Shown here piece after piece: positions 30,501 to 37,022 of a DNA stretch of 64,000 nt. This DNA comes from CBDDGJ01 sp965227805 (GTDB taxonomy: Bacteria > Pseudomonadota > Alphaproteobacteria > RS24). The position numbers and the translations under genes were made by a program. The stretch lies in assembly GCA_965227805.1 (NCBI GenBank), contig CBDDGJ010000001.1, forward strand, positions 124,001 to 188,000, read 5' to 3'. The notes beneath the pieces are model-generated. The model was not told the origin of the DNA. It saw nothing but the letters and a program-made list of their open reading frames with translations, and did no database searches. The first letter of the stretch is position 1. Each line of letters starts with the position of its first letter.

Positions 30501-33231
30501 CACCTCAGTTGGATATTCACAAGATTCCATAGAAAATGTCACCACCACGAATAACAGTGTGTCTTCCTCCATCACGGCGGGAAATAGCCTTTTAATTGAT
30601 GGCGACACGGTAAAACTTGTCGGCGCCGATATAAATGCACAAAATAATGTGGATATTATCGCAACGAATGACGTAACCATTAGTGCGGCACAAAATTCTG
30701 TCTCTACGGTTTCCAAGCAAAAAAGCATGTCGGTTTCTGTTGCAAATGCCATTGAGGGGTTAATCAATGATCCAGAATATTTAGACCATACCATTCAAAA
30801 AGAAAGGGATGTAACCACAACGACCCATATCACACTCAATAGTGGTGAAATTGCTTCTGCGGCGGGGTCCATAAATATTACTTCCCGCGATCAAGATATT
30901 AACCTTAAAGCCGCGAATTTGAATGCCGCGCAAGATATCAATCTCACCACCTTGTCGGAAGAGGGCAGTGTGAATATGCAAGTTGGTAAGGAAATTTCGC
31001 AAGTCGATAAAACCAAAACCAAATCCAGCATAATGGTAGAGGGCAATAAGTGGAGCGGCAGCTATGATGAAACCCTTGTTTATACCGAGATGCAAACAGG
31101 TAATGGTGGCAAGGTTAATTTTAATACGGAAAACATCAATGTAGATTATCTCGACCCCACAGCGAAAAGCTCAAGCGGCGCACAATCAGGCGGCGGTTTG
31201 CAAAGCTTTATTGTGCCGCTTGTCTTAAGCGAAAATTTACAGCGCCAAAAGGCTGAAGGCCAAGTGGATGATATTGTCGCTGCAAATGATAACCTCTCCT
31301 GGATGCAAGACCTCACAGGTGATGAACGCGTAAACTGGACAGGGGTTGAAGAAACGCACACCAGCTATTCAGAAAGCTCCAAAAACCTAACTCAGGCGGG
31401 GGCGCTTATTGTGTCTATTGCCGTCACCGCCGCCACGGGCGGTATTGGTGCGGGTGTTACTGGGTCTGCCCTTTCTGCTGCGGCATCTTCTGCGGCGGTT
31501 TTGGGCAGCAATGCCGCGCTTAATAGTGGCGGCAGCTTTAATGATTTCATGGACACCATGACCGATAAAGACACGCTCCAACAAATTGCCACAAGCGCGG
31601 TTACTGCTGCAGTAACAGCCGGTGCGGCTGATTGGGCCGCTGGCACAGCCGATAGCGTGGTGGGGGCAACCAGTAATAGTTCTACATTTATGCACCAGGC
31701 TGGCCATTATGCGGTAGAGGTCACCGCCCAAAGCGCCATCCAGGCAGGCGCGGATGCCATTTTATCAGGCGGTGATTGGAACGATATGCGTGATAATTTC
31801 ACCGATGGCTTTGAAAGCAGACTGGTAAGCAATATTGCGAGCAGTGCCATAAGCCGTGGGGATAGTTTGGGTGATGATCTTGGCGATAAGGTCGCCAAAG
31901 CCTCGAATGATTTTTTAGGCAAAGCGACGGATGTTGTTGTTGATAGCGTTACGGAAACAGCGGTTAATGCGCTTGTAGAAGTGGGCAAGGGCGGTAGCTT
32001 ATCAGATTTTGGGGATGCCTTCCAGGATAATTTTGAGGATACCTTCCGCAAAAATGCTGCCGAAGCAGCGAATGAGGCGATTTCGAGCGAGATAGGGACG
32101 CAGGCTAAAGTTGGTGAGTTAACGGATGGTGAGCATGGTATAGGCACGGCGACGCAGCTTGGTTTACATGCCCTCACGGGCTGTGCCTCTGCTGCCTTGC
32201 AGAGCGGTGATTGCGGCGCCGGTGCCCTGGGGCAGGTGACAGGCGAAGTTGTCGGCATGCTCTATAATGAAAATACAGACATGGCGGATATAGATGGTGA
32301 TGGCTATATTAGCGATTCTGAAGAAAGTGTCTGGCGGGACAAGGGTATTGAATTAGCCGGCAATGTAACACAAGCTGTGCTCACCGCCACCGGCGCCGAC
32401 GCACATGACATCGCCATAGGCACAACAAACGGAACAATCGCCGCAGAAAATAATGCGCTTTTCCTTATTCCGGTAGCTGTGGTTGCCCTTGAAGTAATAG
32501 ACAAAGGGCTTATTGCCTATGATACTTACAAGCTTGCTGAGGCGGCTAATAATTGTAACAATGGTGATATGGCTGCGTGCGGTGTGGCGACAGAAATGTC
32601 GCAAGACCTTGCTATTGCTGCAGGGATAGAAGCAACTGTTGGTAACTTAGTTCCAGGTAGTCAGGCAGTAGCAAAGCTTGTTAATAAACTTGGTAAAAGC
32701 GACAATGCACCTAATGTTGTAAATAACACAGCTGTAACAAACCCCGCCACAAAGGGCAACACAACAGGTGATAGCCCCGGCAATGGAACCCCCAACACCG
32801 AACAACCAAATCAACATAATGTAACAGATAACGATATATTTGAAACTGGGGCGAATATTTCACCACAAAGCACAATTGATAATTATCCTACTATAGGTAA
32901 AGATGGGACGTTTGTAACAGAAGTTGATAGCATTGAAAACGTAATAGGTCCAATTCCAGACGCTGCAAAAGAAATTCGTATTACTCGCCAACAGGCTAAT
33001 GATTTAGAGTATTCGCTAGGTATTAGAGGAAATCTTGAGGAAACAAATACCCTTTCGATTATTGATGATATACCAAACCGTTGTCCACGATGCCCTGTTG
33101 GTGATGTGGGTAATGAGCAATTTCTCGGAGGAGGGCAAGGTTTACCAGGAGGAGGTTCTGAGTTGATTATTGATAGTATACCGACTTCGGGCGCAGAAGG
33201 CATTAAGCAAATTAAGGTGATAATAGAATGA
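18535..33231 (+). CDS. filamentous haemagglutinin / CdiA-like exoprotein with C-terminal toxin
   Basis: A 4898-residue two-partner secretion effector (TpsA). A long signal peptide ends near VQAAEIKAA (about residue 62). The TPS domain (about 60-320) has the family motifs GGNRNLN and ANPYGI. Beta-helix repeats fill the centre: five related units of about 378-411 residues plus a partial sixth from about 530 to 2570. An acidic linker (about 3205-3355) follows, then haemagglutinin-repeat regions, a small-residue-rich DUF637-like segment (AGALIVSIAVTAATGG), an EF-hand-like loop (4585-4596) and AENN (4637-4640). The last 258 residues are the variable entry/toxin region ending LPGGGSELIIDSIPT...; I do not know its activity. 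The stop overlaps the immunity start (ATGA). Export needs the transporter, which is truncated here. Confidence 0.95.
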   Translation: MHFVRRYILFRRYKTNSLSFFKRFLRLSFFMSYFIRAAQRFLSVALSFVLAFYPFSVQAAEIKAAQGSVAPTVYQAPNGVAMVDIVAPNSAGVSHNKYEQFNIGPSGVILNNSTAEVSQSRLGGLIGGNRNLNNNETARIILNEVTSSNRSLLQGAAEIHGRSAEFILANPYGITCNGCGFINTPQVTLTSGVPQFNADGSLHGFNVRGGDILFGERGAYLSEADVFNIVTHRVRIDGPLYVGEGSLDIATGPMAWAYNTGLITPYESQTGEDVPSYAIDSSLLGGMYAGRIRLISTQAGAGVRLRGDVASTTDGMMLSADGKLVLNRVQSQKGLDVASHASSVEFHDVAYAQEDVAVDAQTDITLGQAAILASQADVSLDAGSDVRLADGSLIVSGMAADGGRDAQSDIAISATQLESTGTGQVDAADELHITAQKIDISRSADAADGGDGLSSRGDMVLEVNQIEANNNRILSYRDIRLSGLGDIKLVSGTMIAGGDMQITSDASLDNAMSLLAYNALSVETGTVTNTGAIASYGGLSLGSGDAVLNGFENSGQLYAYDSDITIDASDFTNAGGELRSIGTGDITVDAERFTNNSGTVSAAGDLTLTGGEFSNIVDDANSLILSGGDMALSFAGDVFSNAGYLVSSGGFTLTQAGDVTNSGIIQAQGDIGFGSDAAYLSGFSQSGMIKSIDGGVSVYADGFVSDAESQLIGTGDVAVSVTDTGNVTQDGTFISQQGDIGFTGGGSWTGDGLIQAVAGGIDINGFDSFGGAARLVGHSDVVIAVDGALSLDAGGFIATQNIVDEATGAVLSSSGGVTLSGNVLSIGGQLTAQGGGVGLTASDDLSIFDTSSVFAASGLDIISGGDFATAGRVQSQGGLSIASSGNITQSGTVLSYASDSVLSLEAGSLSNTGAIASYGGLSLGSGDAVLNGFENSGQLYAYDSDITIDASDFTNAGGELRSIGTGDITVDAERFTNNSGTVSAAGDLTLTGGEFSNIVDDANSLILSGGDMALSFAGDVFSNAGYLVSSGGFTLTQAGDVTNSGIIQAQGDIGFGSDAAYLSGFSQSGMIKSIDGGVSVYADGFVSDAESQLIGTGDVAISVLGDVDNNGALASFDGDIGFTGAGSWTGDGLIQAVAGGIDINGFDSFGGAARLVGHGDVEVAVDGALSLDAGGFIATQNIVDAAGDTIVSGGVTLSGEVLSIAGQLTAQGGGVGLTASDDLSIFDTSSVFAASGLDIISGGDFATAGRVQSQGGLSIASSGNITQSGTVLSYASDSVLSLEAGSLSNTGAIASYGGLSLGSGDAVLNGFENSGQLYAYDSDITIDASDFTNAGGELRSIGTGDITVDAERFTNNSGTVSAAGDLTLTGGEFSNIVDDANSLILSGGDMALSFAGDVFSNAGYLVSSGGFTLTQAGDVTNSGIIQAQGDIGFGSDAAYLSGFSQSGMIKSIDGGVSVYADGFVSDAESQLIGTGDVAISVLGDVDNNGALASFDGDIGFTGAGSWTGDGLIQAVAGGIDINGFDSFGGAARLVGHGDVEVAVDGALSLDAGGFIATQNIVDAAGDTIVSGGVTLSGEVLSIAGQLTAQGGGVGLTASDDLSIFDTSSVFAASGLDIISGGDFATAGRVQSQGGLSIASSGNITQSGTVLSYASDSVLSLEAGSLSNTGAIASYGGLSLGSGDAVLNGFENSGQLYAYDSDITIDASDFTNAGGELRSIISTSDISDVDMPDVTIANIIINADSFTNNSGTVSAAGDLTLTGGEFSNIVDDANSLILSGGDMALSFAGDVFSNAGYLVSSGGFTLTQAGDVTNSGIIQAQGDIGFGSDAAYLSGFSQSGMIKSIDGGVSVYADGFVSDAESQLIAAGDVAVSVTDTGNVTQDGTFISQQGDIGFTGAGSWTGDGLIQAVAGGIDINGFDSFGGAARLVGHSDVVIAVDGALTLAEGGFIATQNIVDDATGAVLSSSGGVNLSGEVLSIAGQLTAQGGGVGLTASDDLSIFDTSSVFAASGLDIISGGDFSTAGRVQSQGGLSIASSGNITQSGTLISLASDTALSLTTTGRFSNTGAIASYGGLSLGSGDAVLNGFENSGQLYAYDSDITIDASDFTNAGGELRSIGTGDITVDTERFTNDTASQLIGVGDVAINVLGHVNNNGTLVSFERDINLTGSGSGSWTGNGVVQAVAGGIDINGFDSFGGAARLVGHSDVVIAVDGDIELNEGGFVATQNIVDEAGETILSGGVNLSGEALSIAGQVSAQGGELSLKASDGGLSISDTASVFSASGLDIISGGDFANAGTVKSQQGDIDLTGSGSGSYTGNGLVQAVAGGIDINGFDSFGGAARLVGHSDVVIAVDGALSLAEGGFIATQNIVDAAGDTIVSGGVNLSGEALSIAGQLTAQGGGVGLTASDDLSIFDTSSVFAASGLDIISGGDFATAGRVQSQGGLSIASSGNITQSGTLISLASDSVLSLEAGSLSNTGAIASYGGLSLGFGDAVLNAFENSGQLYAYDSDVDIHASAFTNAGGELRSIISTSDISDADILDVTIANIIINADSFTNNAGTVSAAGDLAFTGKSLYNYGGYTVDNMPDNRGLIYAGGVLDVNLSSILINKSYIISDANLNLNLGGTYDNHAKIQSGGVLTLQGEGNSYLGGLSTKAGSVLNGIGGLTIKTTGLVNRGAVLSSAGDIHVHIKNAKKTGGLLNYDTIQSGGSSHFYLEGGFTNHGGSIFAGQNITVEKITNQDTPNGGTIIHGGKINTLLNLSGTIESRGNIDIYANDISNKRTQFSVTKTSKTTENNKYIHGENVSYTTCTEGTYLCWNKIEGTADYLRTTKQITETLKTASAEAVIKAGANLNLNAKNTVENKQSSLYAVKNLSISGKSFINQGERVESYTISDYTKKTIADEYKFHLCINIPYISSSCANKPTGWIKTSSYTRVEDLGFTKDVKSISKEFEARVRGGKEVKINLTGNLNNKEMGFITSGSTMSAKTNGNITNEGVFWSGGTSLLYLDGTLINKNGADIVAGNALTIKGKAGDETRADAIINQASTMESMGNLYLYADEVVNEIGLKPVKKLKSWKSTKTGSNYVSNTTHYKEIYAISPGEAGQIISGRNLEIKANVIENDHSALNAGWQLRTNVTIEQSGTELQEWSETVTKTTERKKNCKWTWKGKKCKTTISTKTDTTTTPKTTYPGKTASISAKDVVIDTTAPQGVTDTDIQETTLDTNTLTDISTDIAGDTDGSIPDTDVDETMFKDGVDVDSEDPSTQIEGDASASALDIDTATHTPSVNADELVGAADDIVGDDSASALDIDTATDTPSVNADELVGAADDITGDSEAAYIDNQTLVSDDYDIDSADMAADDMEVPEPPVFVPPAQNGLFTDIDIPTNNEPAPPGKAVSLSTLTNSIDALSRRSLFKTRPEGDTPYQIETRIEFLDASAYYGSDYFIEKYNHDGNESLRRLGDSFAETRLIRAQVQELTGRHSVSADSANEQAMIKTLYDNAYAAQQSLELTPGVSLSAEQVAALQEDIIWLEKQQVNGEEVLVPRVYLADARALGFATSIYGQENVSITADSYTTTSSDSLVSDGNMFITTVEEFTHEGHLEVANAAVFNVGTDFTNMVDLDAAYIEVNAGGDILNDNAALTSTGDLLLTAGGMMHNLSGQISGGTVSIIAQDILNETEIDREYNGRNNYADTLGDVASISATGSMSLIAANSITIAGAELTAGGSLLMDANSVTVTALALEEQFSGKRGGWKVNEYQKTLASSSITSGGDMVINADQNISILGSDLTATGAVGLSTLNGDITIAAMQEVLSKTRKKTKKKSWGRRKTTTETTLDITNQMANITGGAGISLSSGNNINVFGGELQTDGTLSSYAAGETLVAHVKDVYEKSRTVKKRGFGGLSGSNRGKSTSQQFSQASTLDAVMDVVVGSAGSTTLIASAISAGNNAIVKAGIDAEGNIIENLETPASVNILAGMETTQTRSFSSQYKAGMNGTSVGYSQDSIENVTTTNNSVSSSITAGNSLLIDGDTVKLVGADINAQNNVDIIATNDVTISAAQNSVSTVSKQKSMSVSVANAIEGLINDPEYLDHTIQKERDVTTTTHITLNSGEIASAAGSINITSRDQDINLKAANLNAAQDINLTTLSEEGSVNMQVGKEISQVDKTKTKSSIMVEGNKWSGSYDETLVYTEMQTGNGGKVNFNTENINVDYLDPTAKSSSGAQSGGGLQSFIVPLVLSENLQRQKAEGQVDDIVAANDNLSWMQDLTGDERVNWTGVEETHTSYSESSKNLTQAGALIVSIAVTAATGGIGAGVTGSALSAAASSAAVLGSNAALNSGGSFNDFMDTMTDKDTLQQIATSAVTAAVTAGAADWAAGTADSVVGATSNSSTFMHQAGHYAVEVTAQSAIQAGADAILSGGDWNDMRDNFTDGFESRLVSNIASSAISRGDSLGDDLGDKVAKASNDFLGKATDVVVDSVTETAVNALVEVGKGGSLSDFGDAFQDNFEDTFRKNAAEAANEAISSEIGTQAKVGELTDGEHGIGTATQLGLHALTGCASAALQSGDCGAGALGQVTGEVVGMLYNENTDMADIDGDGYISDSEESVWRDKGIELAGNVTQAVLTATGADAHDIAIGTTNGTIAAENNALFLIPVAVVALEVIDKGLIAYDTYKLAEAANNCNNGDMAACGVATEMSQDLAIAAGIEATVGNLVPGSQAVAKLVNKLGKSDNAPNVVNNTAVTNPATKGNTTGDSPGNGTPNTEQPNQHNVTDNDIFETGANISPQSTIDNYPTIGKDGTFVTEVDSIENVIGPIPDAAKEIRITRQQANDLEYSLGIRGNLEETNTLSIIDDIPNRCPRCPVGDVGNEQFLGGGQGLPGGGSELIIDSIPTSGAEGIKQIKVIIE
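20122..26200 (+). repeat. tandem repeats of about 1.13-1.23 kb inside the exoprotein gene
   Basis: Units begin at 20122, 21268, 22402, 23536, 24726 and 25960 (each at ACAGGYGC...ATTGCGTCTTATGG). Spacings are 1146, 1134, 1134, 1190 and 1234. Units 2 and 3 look identical over long stretches, and unit 4 carries an inserted block (23690-23765) that recurs in the last, partial unit. This is recent amplification in frame, adding about 378 residues of beta-helix per copy. Confidence 0.95.
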
Positions 33232-33635
33232 AGAAAGAAATTAACGGATATGGTAAGGAAAAAAATTGTCCGAATTGTGGATATGGACTCAAATTCAGCT
33301 GGCTTAGTGGCATGTATTCTCCATATATTTTTTTTTATTCAGAAAATTCAAAAGAAATTTTAGTTAGTCGAAAACTTTTTCATCTATTCGAAGATGGCAA
33401 TAGAAATGATGAACAGTTTAGATTAGTTGTGACCGAATATCTAGAAAATAGAAATTTAATATCCAAGGGGTTTGGACTTAAAAATTCATTACGATGCTCC
33501 AATTGCAGCTTTGTGCTAAGTAAAAGAAAAGATATGTCTATATCTCAAAGTTTATACGATAAGGCGTTTTACCTAGATGGTATGATTTTTCACACAGATA
33601 ATGATGTTTTTGAAATAAATATAGAATTATCTTAA
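33228..33635 (+). CDS. predicted immunity protein for the exoprotein toxin
   Basis: 135 residues, overlapping the exoprotein stop by 4 nt (ATGA). Such coupling is the rule for CDI immunity genes. Two CxxC pairs (CPNCGYG at 15 and CSNCSF at 85) suggest a zinc ribbon split by an insert. No family is recognised. Much lower GC than the exoprotein, as is usual for exchanged toxin/immunity tips. It presumably binds and neutralises the toxin in the cytoplasm. Confidence 0.75.
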   Translation: MKKEINGYGKEKNCPNCGYGLKFSWLSGMYSPYIFFYSENSKEILVSRKLFHLFEDGNRNDEQFRLVVTEYLENRNLISKGFGLKNSLRCSNCSFVLSKRKDMSISQSLYDKAFYLDGMIFHTDNDVFEINIELS

Positions 33636-33774
33636 CTCAATTATATTTCAATCTTATGATGTTTTATGCGACACTTCATTCTAAACCTCATTCCCCTTGC
33701 TATAAAGCGGTATGGGCTTTAGTTTGTGTTAAGGCTTAACCGTTAGCTTGAGAGCATAAGAGGGAAATTAAACT

Positions 33775-35052
33775 ATGATGACCCATTTATTTATCACGAT
33801 ACTGACAAGCCTATGCCTACTATTAGGGCACGGAGGCATTACGCCTGTGTCTGCTGCTTTGCCTGTTTATACCGTCGAAGCAGCGAATGAGGCGATTTCG
33901 AGCGAGATAGGGACGCAGGCGAAAGTTGGTGAGTTAACGGATGGTGAGCATGGTATAGGCACGGCGACGCAGCTTGGTTTACATGCCCTCACGGGCTGTG
34001 CCTCTGCTGCCTTGCAGAGCGGTGATTGCGGCGCCGGTGCCCTGGGGCAGGTGACAGGCGAAGTTGTCGGCATGCTCTATAATGAAAACACAGACATGGC
34101 GGATATAGATGGTGATGGCTATATTAGCGATTCTGAAGAAAGTGTCTGGCGGGACAAAGGCGTTGAATTAGCCGGCACTGTAACACAAGCCGTGCTCACC
34201 GCCACCGGCGCCGACGCACATGACATCGCCATAGGCACAACAAACGGAACAATCGCCGCAGAAAATAATGCACTTTGCGGGGGTGTATGCGTTGGTGCTG
34301 CTATGGTTGCGGTTGCAGCTTATCTTACAGCAGAAGGTGATGGCAACCCGCTTGATGGGCTTGGGAAAGTTGGTGCAGGGGAAGATACAGTTAGTACTGC
34401 TGTGGGTGAAGCGGTTGAAGCGGGTGTAAGGTATAGTGCTGAACATTATCCTGAAGAGACAGCTGCTACATTAGGTGTTTTAGAAACTGCAGGCGATGCG
34501 GTTGATGCGACGGTTAGTTTTGTTGATGATGCCACGGGTAATGTTGTTTCGAAAAAATGGAATGAGCTTCCTCCGGAAACACAGGACCGGCTTAAAGGTG
34601 CAGGTGCGATTGTTAGTATTGTTATACCCGGAGCCAGCGCAAAAATCCTAACCAAAACACCTGAGGTAGATAAAATGCCAGAGGTGGGGAATGATGTAGA
34701 TGATGCTGTCGATAGGCAAAAAACTTACCAGACTTATACAAAAAGAAACCCTGAAACAGGGGAGGTTTATTGTGGTCGCACAAGTGGGTGTGGTAATCCA
34801 CTGCAAAATGTTGATGATCGAGACAGGAATCACCATAAAAATGCGGATGGGTTTGGTGAAGCGGAATTGGAGAAATCTTCCACGAATAAAGATGCGATTA
34901 GAGGGCATGAACAACAATTAATTGAGCAATATGGTGGTGCAAAATCGCAAGGGGGCACATCAGGCAATGCGATTAATGGAATATCCCCTAATAACCCTAA
35001 ACGCGACCACTATTTGGACGCAGCAACTAAAGAATTTGGAAACACAAAATGA
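33775..35052 (+). CDS. signal-peptide toxin cassette 1: GIY-YIG-like nuclease
   Basis: 425 residues. The signal peptide (HLFITILTSLCLLLG to PVSAALP) is directly followed by a region nearly identical to residues about 4510-4640 of the big exoprotein, including the EF-hand-like loop and AENN (GTIAAENNALC). A linker region shared with cassette 3 comes next. A C-terminal nuclease (317-425) shows the GIY-YIG-type pattern: Y-TK and EVYCGRTSG, R and H in DDRDRNHH, E in GHEQQLIEQYGGA, N in GNAINGIS. The activity is inferred from these motifs. It lacks any TPS domain, so its route out of the cell after Sec export is unclear. It overlaps its immunity gene by 4 nt. Confidence 0.85.
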   Translation: MMTHLFITILTSLCLLLGHGGITPVSAALPVYTVEAANEAISSEIGTQAKVGELTDGEHGIGTATQLGLHALTGCASAALQSGDCGAGALGQVTGEVVGMLYNENTDMADIDGDGYISDSEESVWRDKGVELAGTVTQAVLTATGADAHDIAIGTTNGTIAAENNALCGGVCVGAAMVAVAAYLTAEGDGNPLDGLGKVGAGEDTVSTAVGEAVEAGVRYSAEHYPEETAATLGVLETAGDAVDATVSFVDDATGNVVSKKWNELPPETQDRLKGAGAIVSIVIPGASAKILTKTPEVDKMPEVGNDVDDAVDRQKTYQTYTKRNPETGEVYCGRTSGCGNPLQNVDDRDRNHHKNADGFGEAELEKSSTNKDAIRGHEQQLIEQYGGAKSQGGTSGNAINGISPNNPKRDHYLDAATKEFGNTK

Positions 35053-35525
35053 GCAGATACAAAAAATCAGGTAATTATATGCAGGTTCCTTTAGAGGACG
35101 GCACCTTTGGCTATGCAAAAGTTTTGCCGCATGAAGTTGCCTTTCTTAACCTGCGGACAGAAACAGCAGAGGTTTCTATGGAGCAGCTTGCTTCGGTGGA
35201 AATTATTTTCAGAATTCATGTGGCGAATTATGCGTTTACAAGGAATAGTGATTGGAAATTTATTGGAAAAGGAGAATTATCTGCGGCGGAATGTGAAGCA
35301 AGCAAATACTTTATACGAGACTCTTTGACAAAGAAACTCCGTATATATCATGAAAGTAACGAATATCCTCAAGGCTATAAAGAATGGCCAGCCACCTATG
35401 AAGAATGTATCGGCTTAGAACGTGCAGCAAGTTGGGATCCTGACCATGTTGCAAGCCGTTTACTCGATCATTTCGAAGATCGTGAGAATAAATGGGTTAA
35501 GAATATAGCCCTGGACCGAGACTAA
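35049..35525 (+). CDS. immunity protein 1 (Imm26-like)
   Basis: 158 residues. The N-terminus (MQVPLEDGTFGYAKVLPHEV) has the pattern of the Imm26 immunity family, which begins with a PLxDGxFGYG-like strand. ATGA overlap with the toxin gene shows coupling. It is presumed to block the GIY-YIG-like nuclease in the producing cell. Confidence 0.8.
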   Translation: MSRYKKSGNYMQVPLEDGTFGYAKVLPHEVAFLNLRTETAEVSMEQLASVEIIFRIHVANYAFTRNSDWKFIGKGELSAAECEASKYFIRDSLTKKLRIYHESNEYPQGYKEWPATYEECIGLERAASWDPDHVASRLLDHFEDRENKWVKNIALDRD

Positions 35526-35663
35526 CGACATTCTTTATTTTTCTATACAGCTATTAGGTGGTGTATAGGCTTTAGTTTGGGGTGTGGTTTATTTGAATGT
35601 GTAGGTTAGTGGCTAGATGCTTGAAAGCATAAAAAGCACACAAGAAGAGTCAAAATAAAAAAC

Positions 35664-36632
35664 ATGCCCAATTTATTTATCACACTATTGACTAGCCTAT
35701 CTTTGCTATTGGGGCAGGGCATTACGCCTGTGTCTGCTGCCTTGCCTGTTTATACCGCCGAAGAATCTGCCTGGCGGGACAAGGGTGTTGAATTAGCCGG
35801 CAATGTAACACAAGCCGTGCTCACCGCCACTGGCGCCGACGCACAAGACATCGCCATAGGCACAACAAACGGAACAATCGCCGCAGAAAATAATGCGCTT
35901 TTCCTTATTCCGGTAGCTGTGGTTGCCCTTGAAGTAATAGACAAAGGGCTTATTGCCTATGATACTTACAAGCTTGCTGAGGCGGCTAATAATTGCAACA
36001 ATGGTGATAGGGCTGCGTGCAGTGTGGCGACAGAAATGTCGCAAGACCTTGCTATTGCTGCAGGGATAGAAGCAACTGTTGGTAACTTAGTTCCAGGTAG
36101 TCAGGCAGTAGCAAAGCTTGTGAATAAACTTGGCAAAAGCGACAATGCACCTAATGTTGTAAATAACACAGCTGCAACAAACCCCACCACAAAGGGCAAC
36201 ACAACGGGTGATAGCCCCGGCAGGGGAACCCCCAACACCGAACAACCAAATCAACATAATATAAAAGAGGATGGGGATAAGAGAGTGGCCGGAAGTGGTG
36301 GTTCAACTCCGGTAGGACGTAGAACAGGGTTTGATAATACTGGACCGGATGGAATTCAGACTGACGGTTCTGGGAGGCAGACACTACAATGGAGTAATGG
36401 TGATACTCAGCCAAACATAAACCAACCATCCACAATTAATGATCGCGATTATTCTGGTCATGCCTTAGATCAAATGCAAAACCGGGGTGTTACTCCTTCT
36501 GTTATAGAAAATACGATTATCACAGGAAAACGTGTGCCAGGAAAAGTACCTGGAACATTTGAGTATATTGATAACATTAACGGAGTGAACGTAATTGTGA
36601 ACTCTTCAGGTAGAGTGGTGACTGTAAAATGA
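35664..36632 (+). CDS. signal-peptide toxin cassette 2: DUF4258/BECR-like RNase
   Basis: 322 residues. Signal peptide (LFITLLTSLSLLLGQG to VSAALP), then EESAWRDKG and the exoprotein pretoxin region with AENN. A segment then matches the exoprotein entry region (ALFLIPVAVVALEV through NTEQPNQHN), so the N-terminal 200 residues are a near copy of the exoprotein tip. Only the last 110 differ. The C-terminus (YSGHALDQMQNRGVTPSVI, then VNVIVNSSGRVVTVK) resembles DUF4258/BECR-fold RNase toxins with a catalytic His. The activity is inferred. ATGA overlap with the next gene. Confidence 0.8.
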   Translation: MPNLFITLLTSLSLLLGQGITPVSAALPVYTAEESAWRDKGVELAGNVTQAVLTATGADAQDIAIGTTNGTIAAENNALFLIPVAVVALEVIDKGLIAYDTYKLAEAANNCNNGDRAACSVATEMSQDLAIAAGIEATVGNLVPGSQAVAKLVNKLGKSDNAPNVVNNTAATNPTTKGNTTGDSPGRGTPNTEQPNQHNIKEDGDKRVAGSGGSTPVGRRTGFDNTGPDGIQTDGSGRQTLQWSNGDTQPNINQPSTINDRDYSGHALDQMQNRGVTPSVIENTIITGKRVPGKVPGTFEYIDNINGVNVIVNSSGRVVTVK

Positions 36633-36949
36633 TAAATCGGTTTTATGAAAATGAAATTAATAGAGAGGGTATAGAATATATTGATCATCTTTTGCATGCT
36701 TATCAGAATGGTCGTGTTAGTCTCCCAAATTTAGCAAGTAAATTAGATATTGCTCGGGGTGGGTTATTGTTTCCAGATGAGGAATGGCTTACCTTATACA
36801 CAAAAATATGGGGTGTAATTGAGGAATGTAATGCTTTTGCCCTTGATGAAGGACAGACAGATGTAGTAGATCGATATGAAGATATTTTAAACAATGCAGT
36901 TATAGAAATGCGGTCTTTTCTAAAAGAAACATTTCTATTATCAACCTAA
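36629..36949 (+). CDS. predicted immunity protein 2
   Basis: 106 residues, acidic, helical in appearance (YIDHLLHAYQNGRV, VVDRYEDILNNAV). No family is recognised. It is assigned by its 4-nt overlap with toxin cassette 2. Confidence 0.7.
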   Translation: MINRFYENEINREGIEYIDHLLHAYQNGRVSLPNLASKLDIARGGLLFPDEEWLTLYTKIWGVIEECNAFALDEGQTDVVDRYEDILNNAVIEMRSFLKETFLLST

Positions 36950-37022
36950 CCCATATTTTTTATCTTTTCTATGCAGCTTTTTACCTAATATCTGAGGATA
37001 TGAAAAGAAAACCGCCTGAAAC

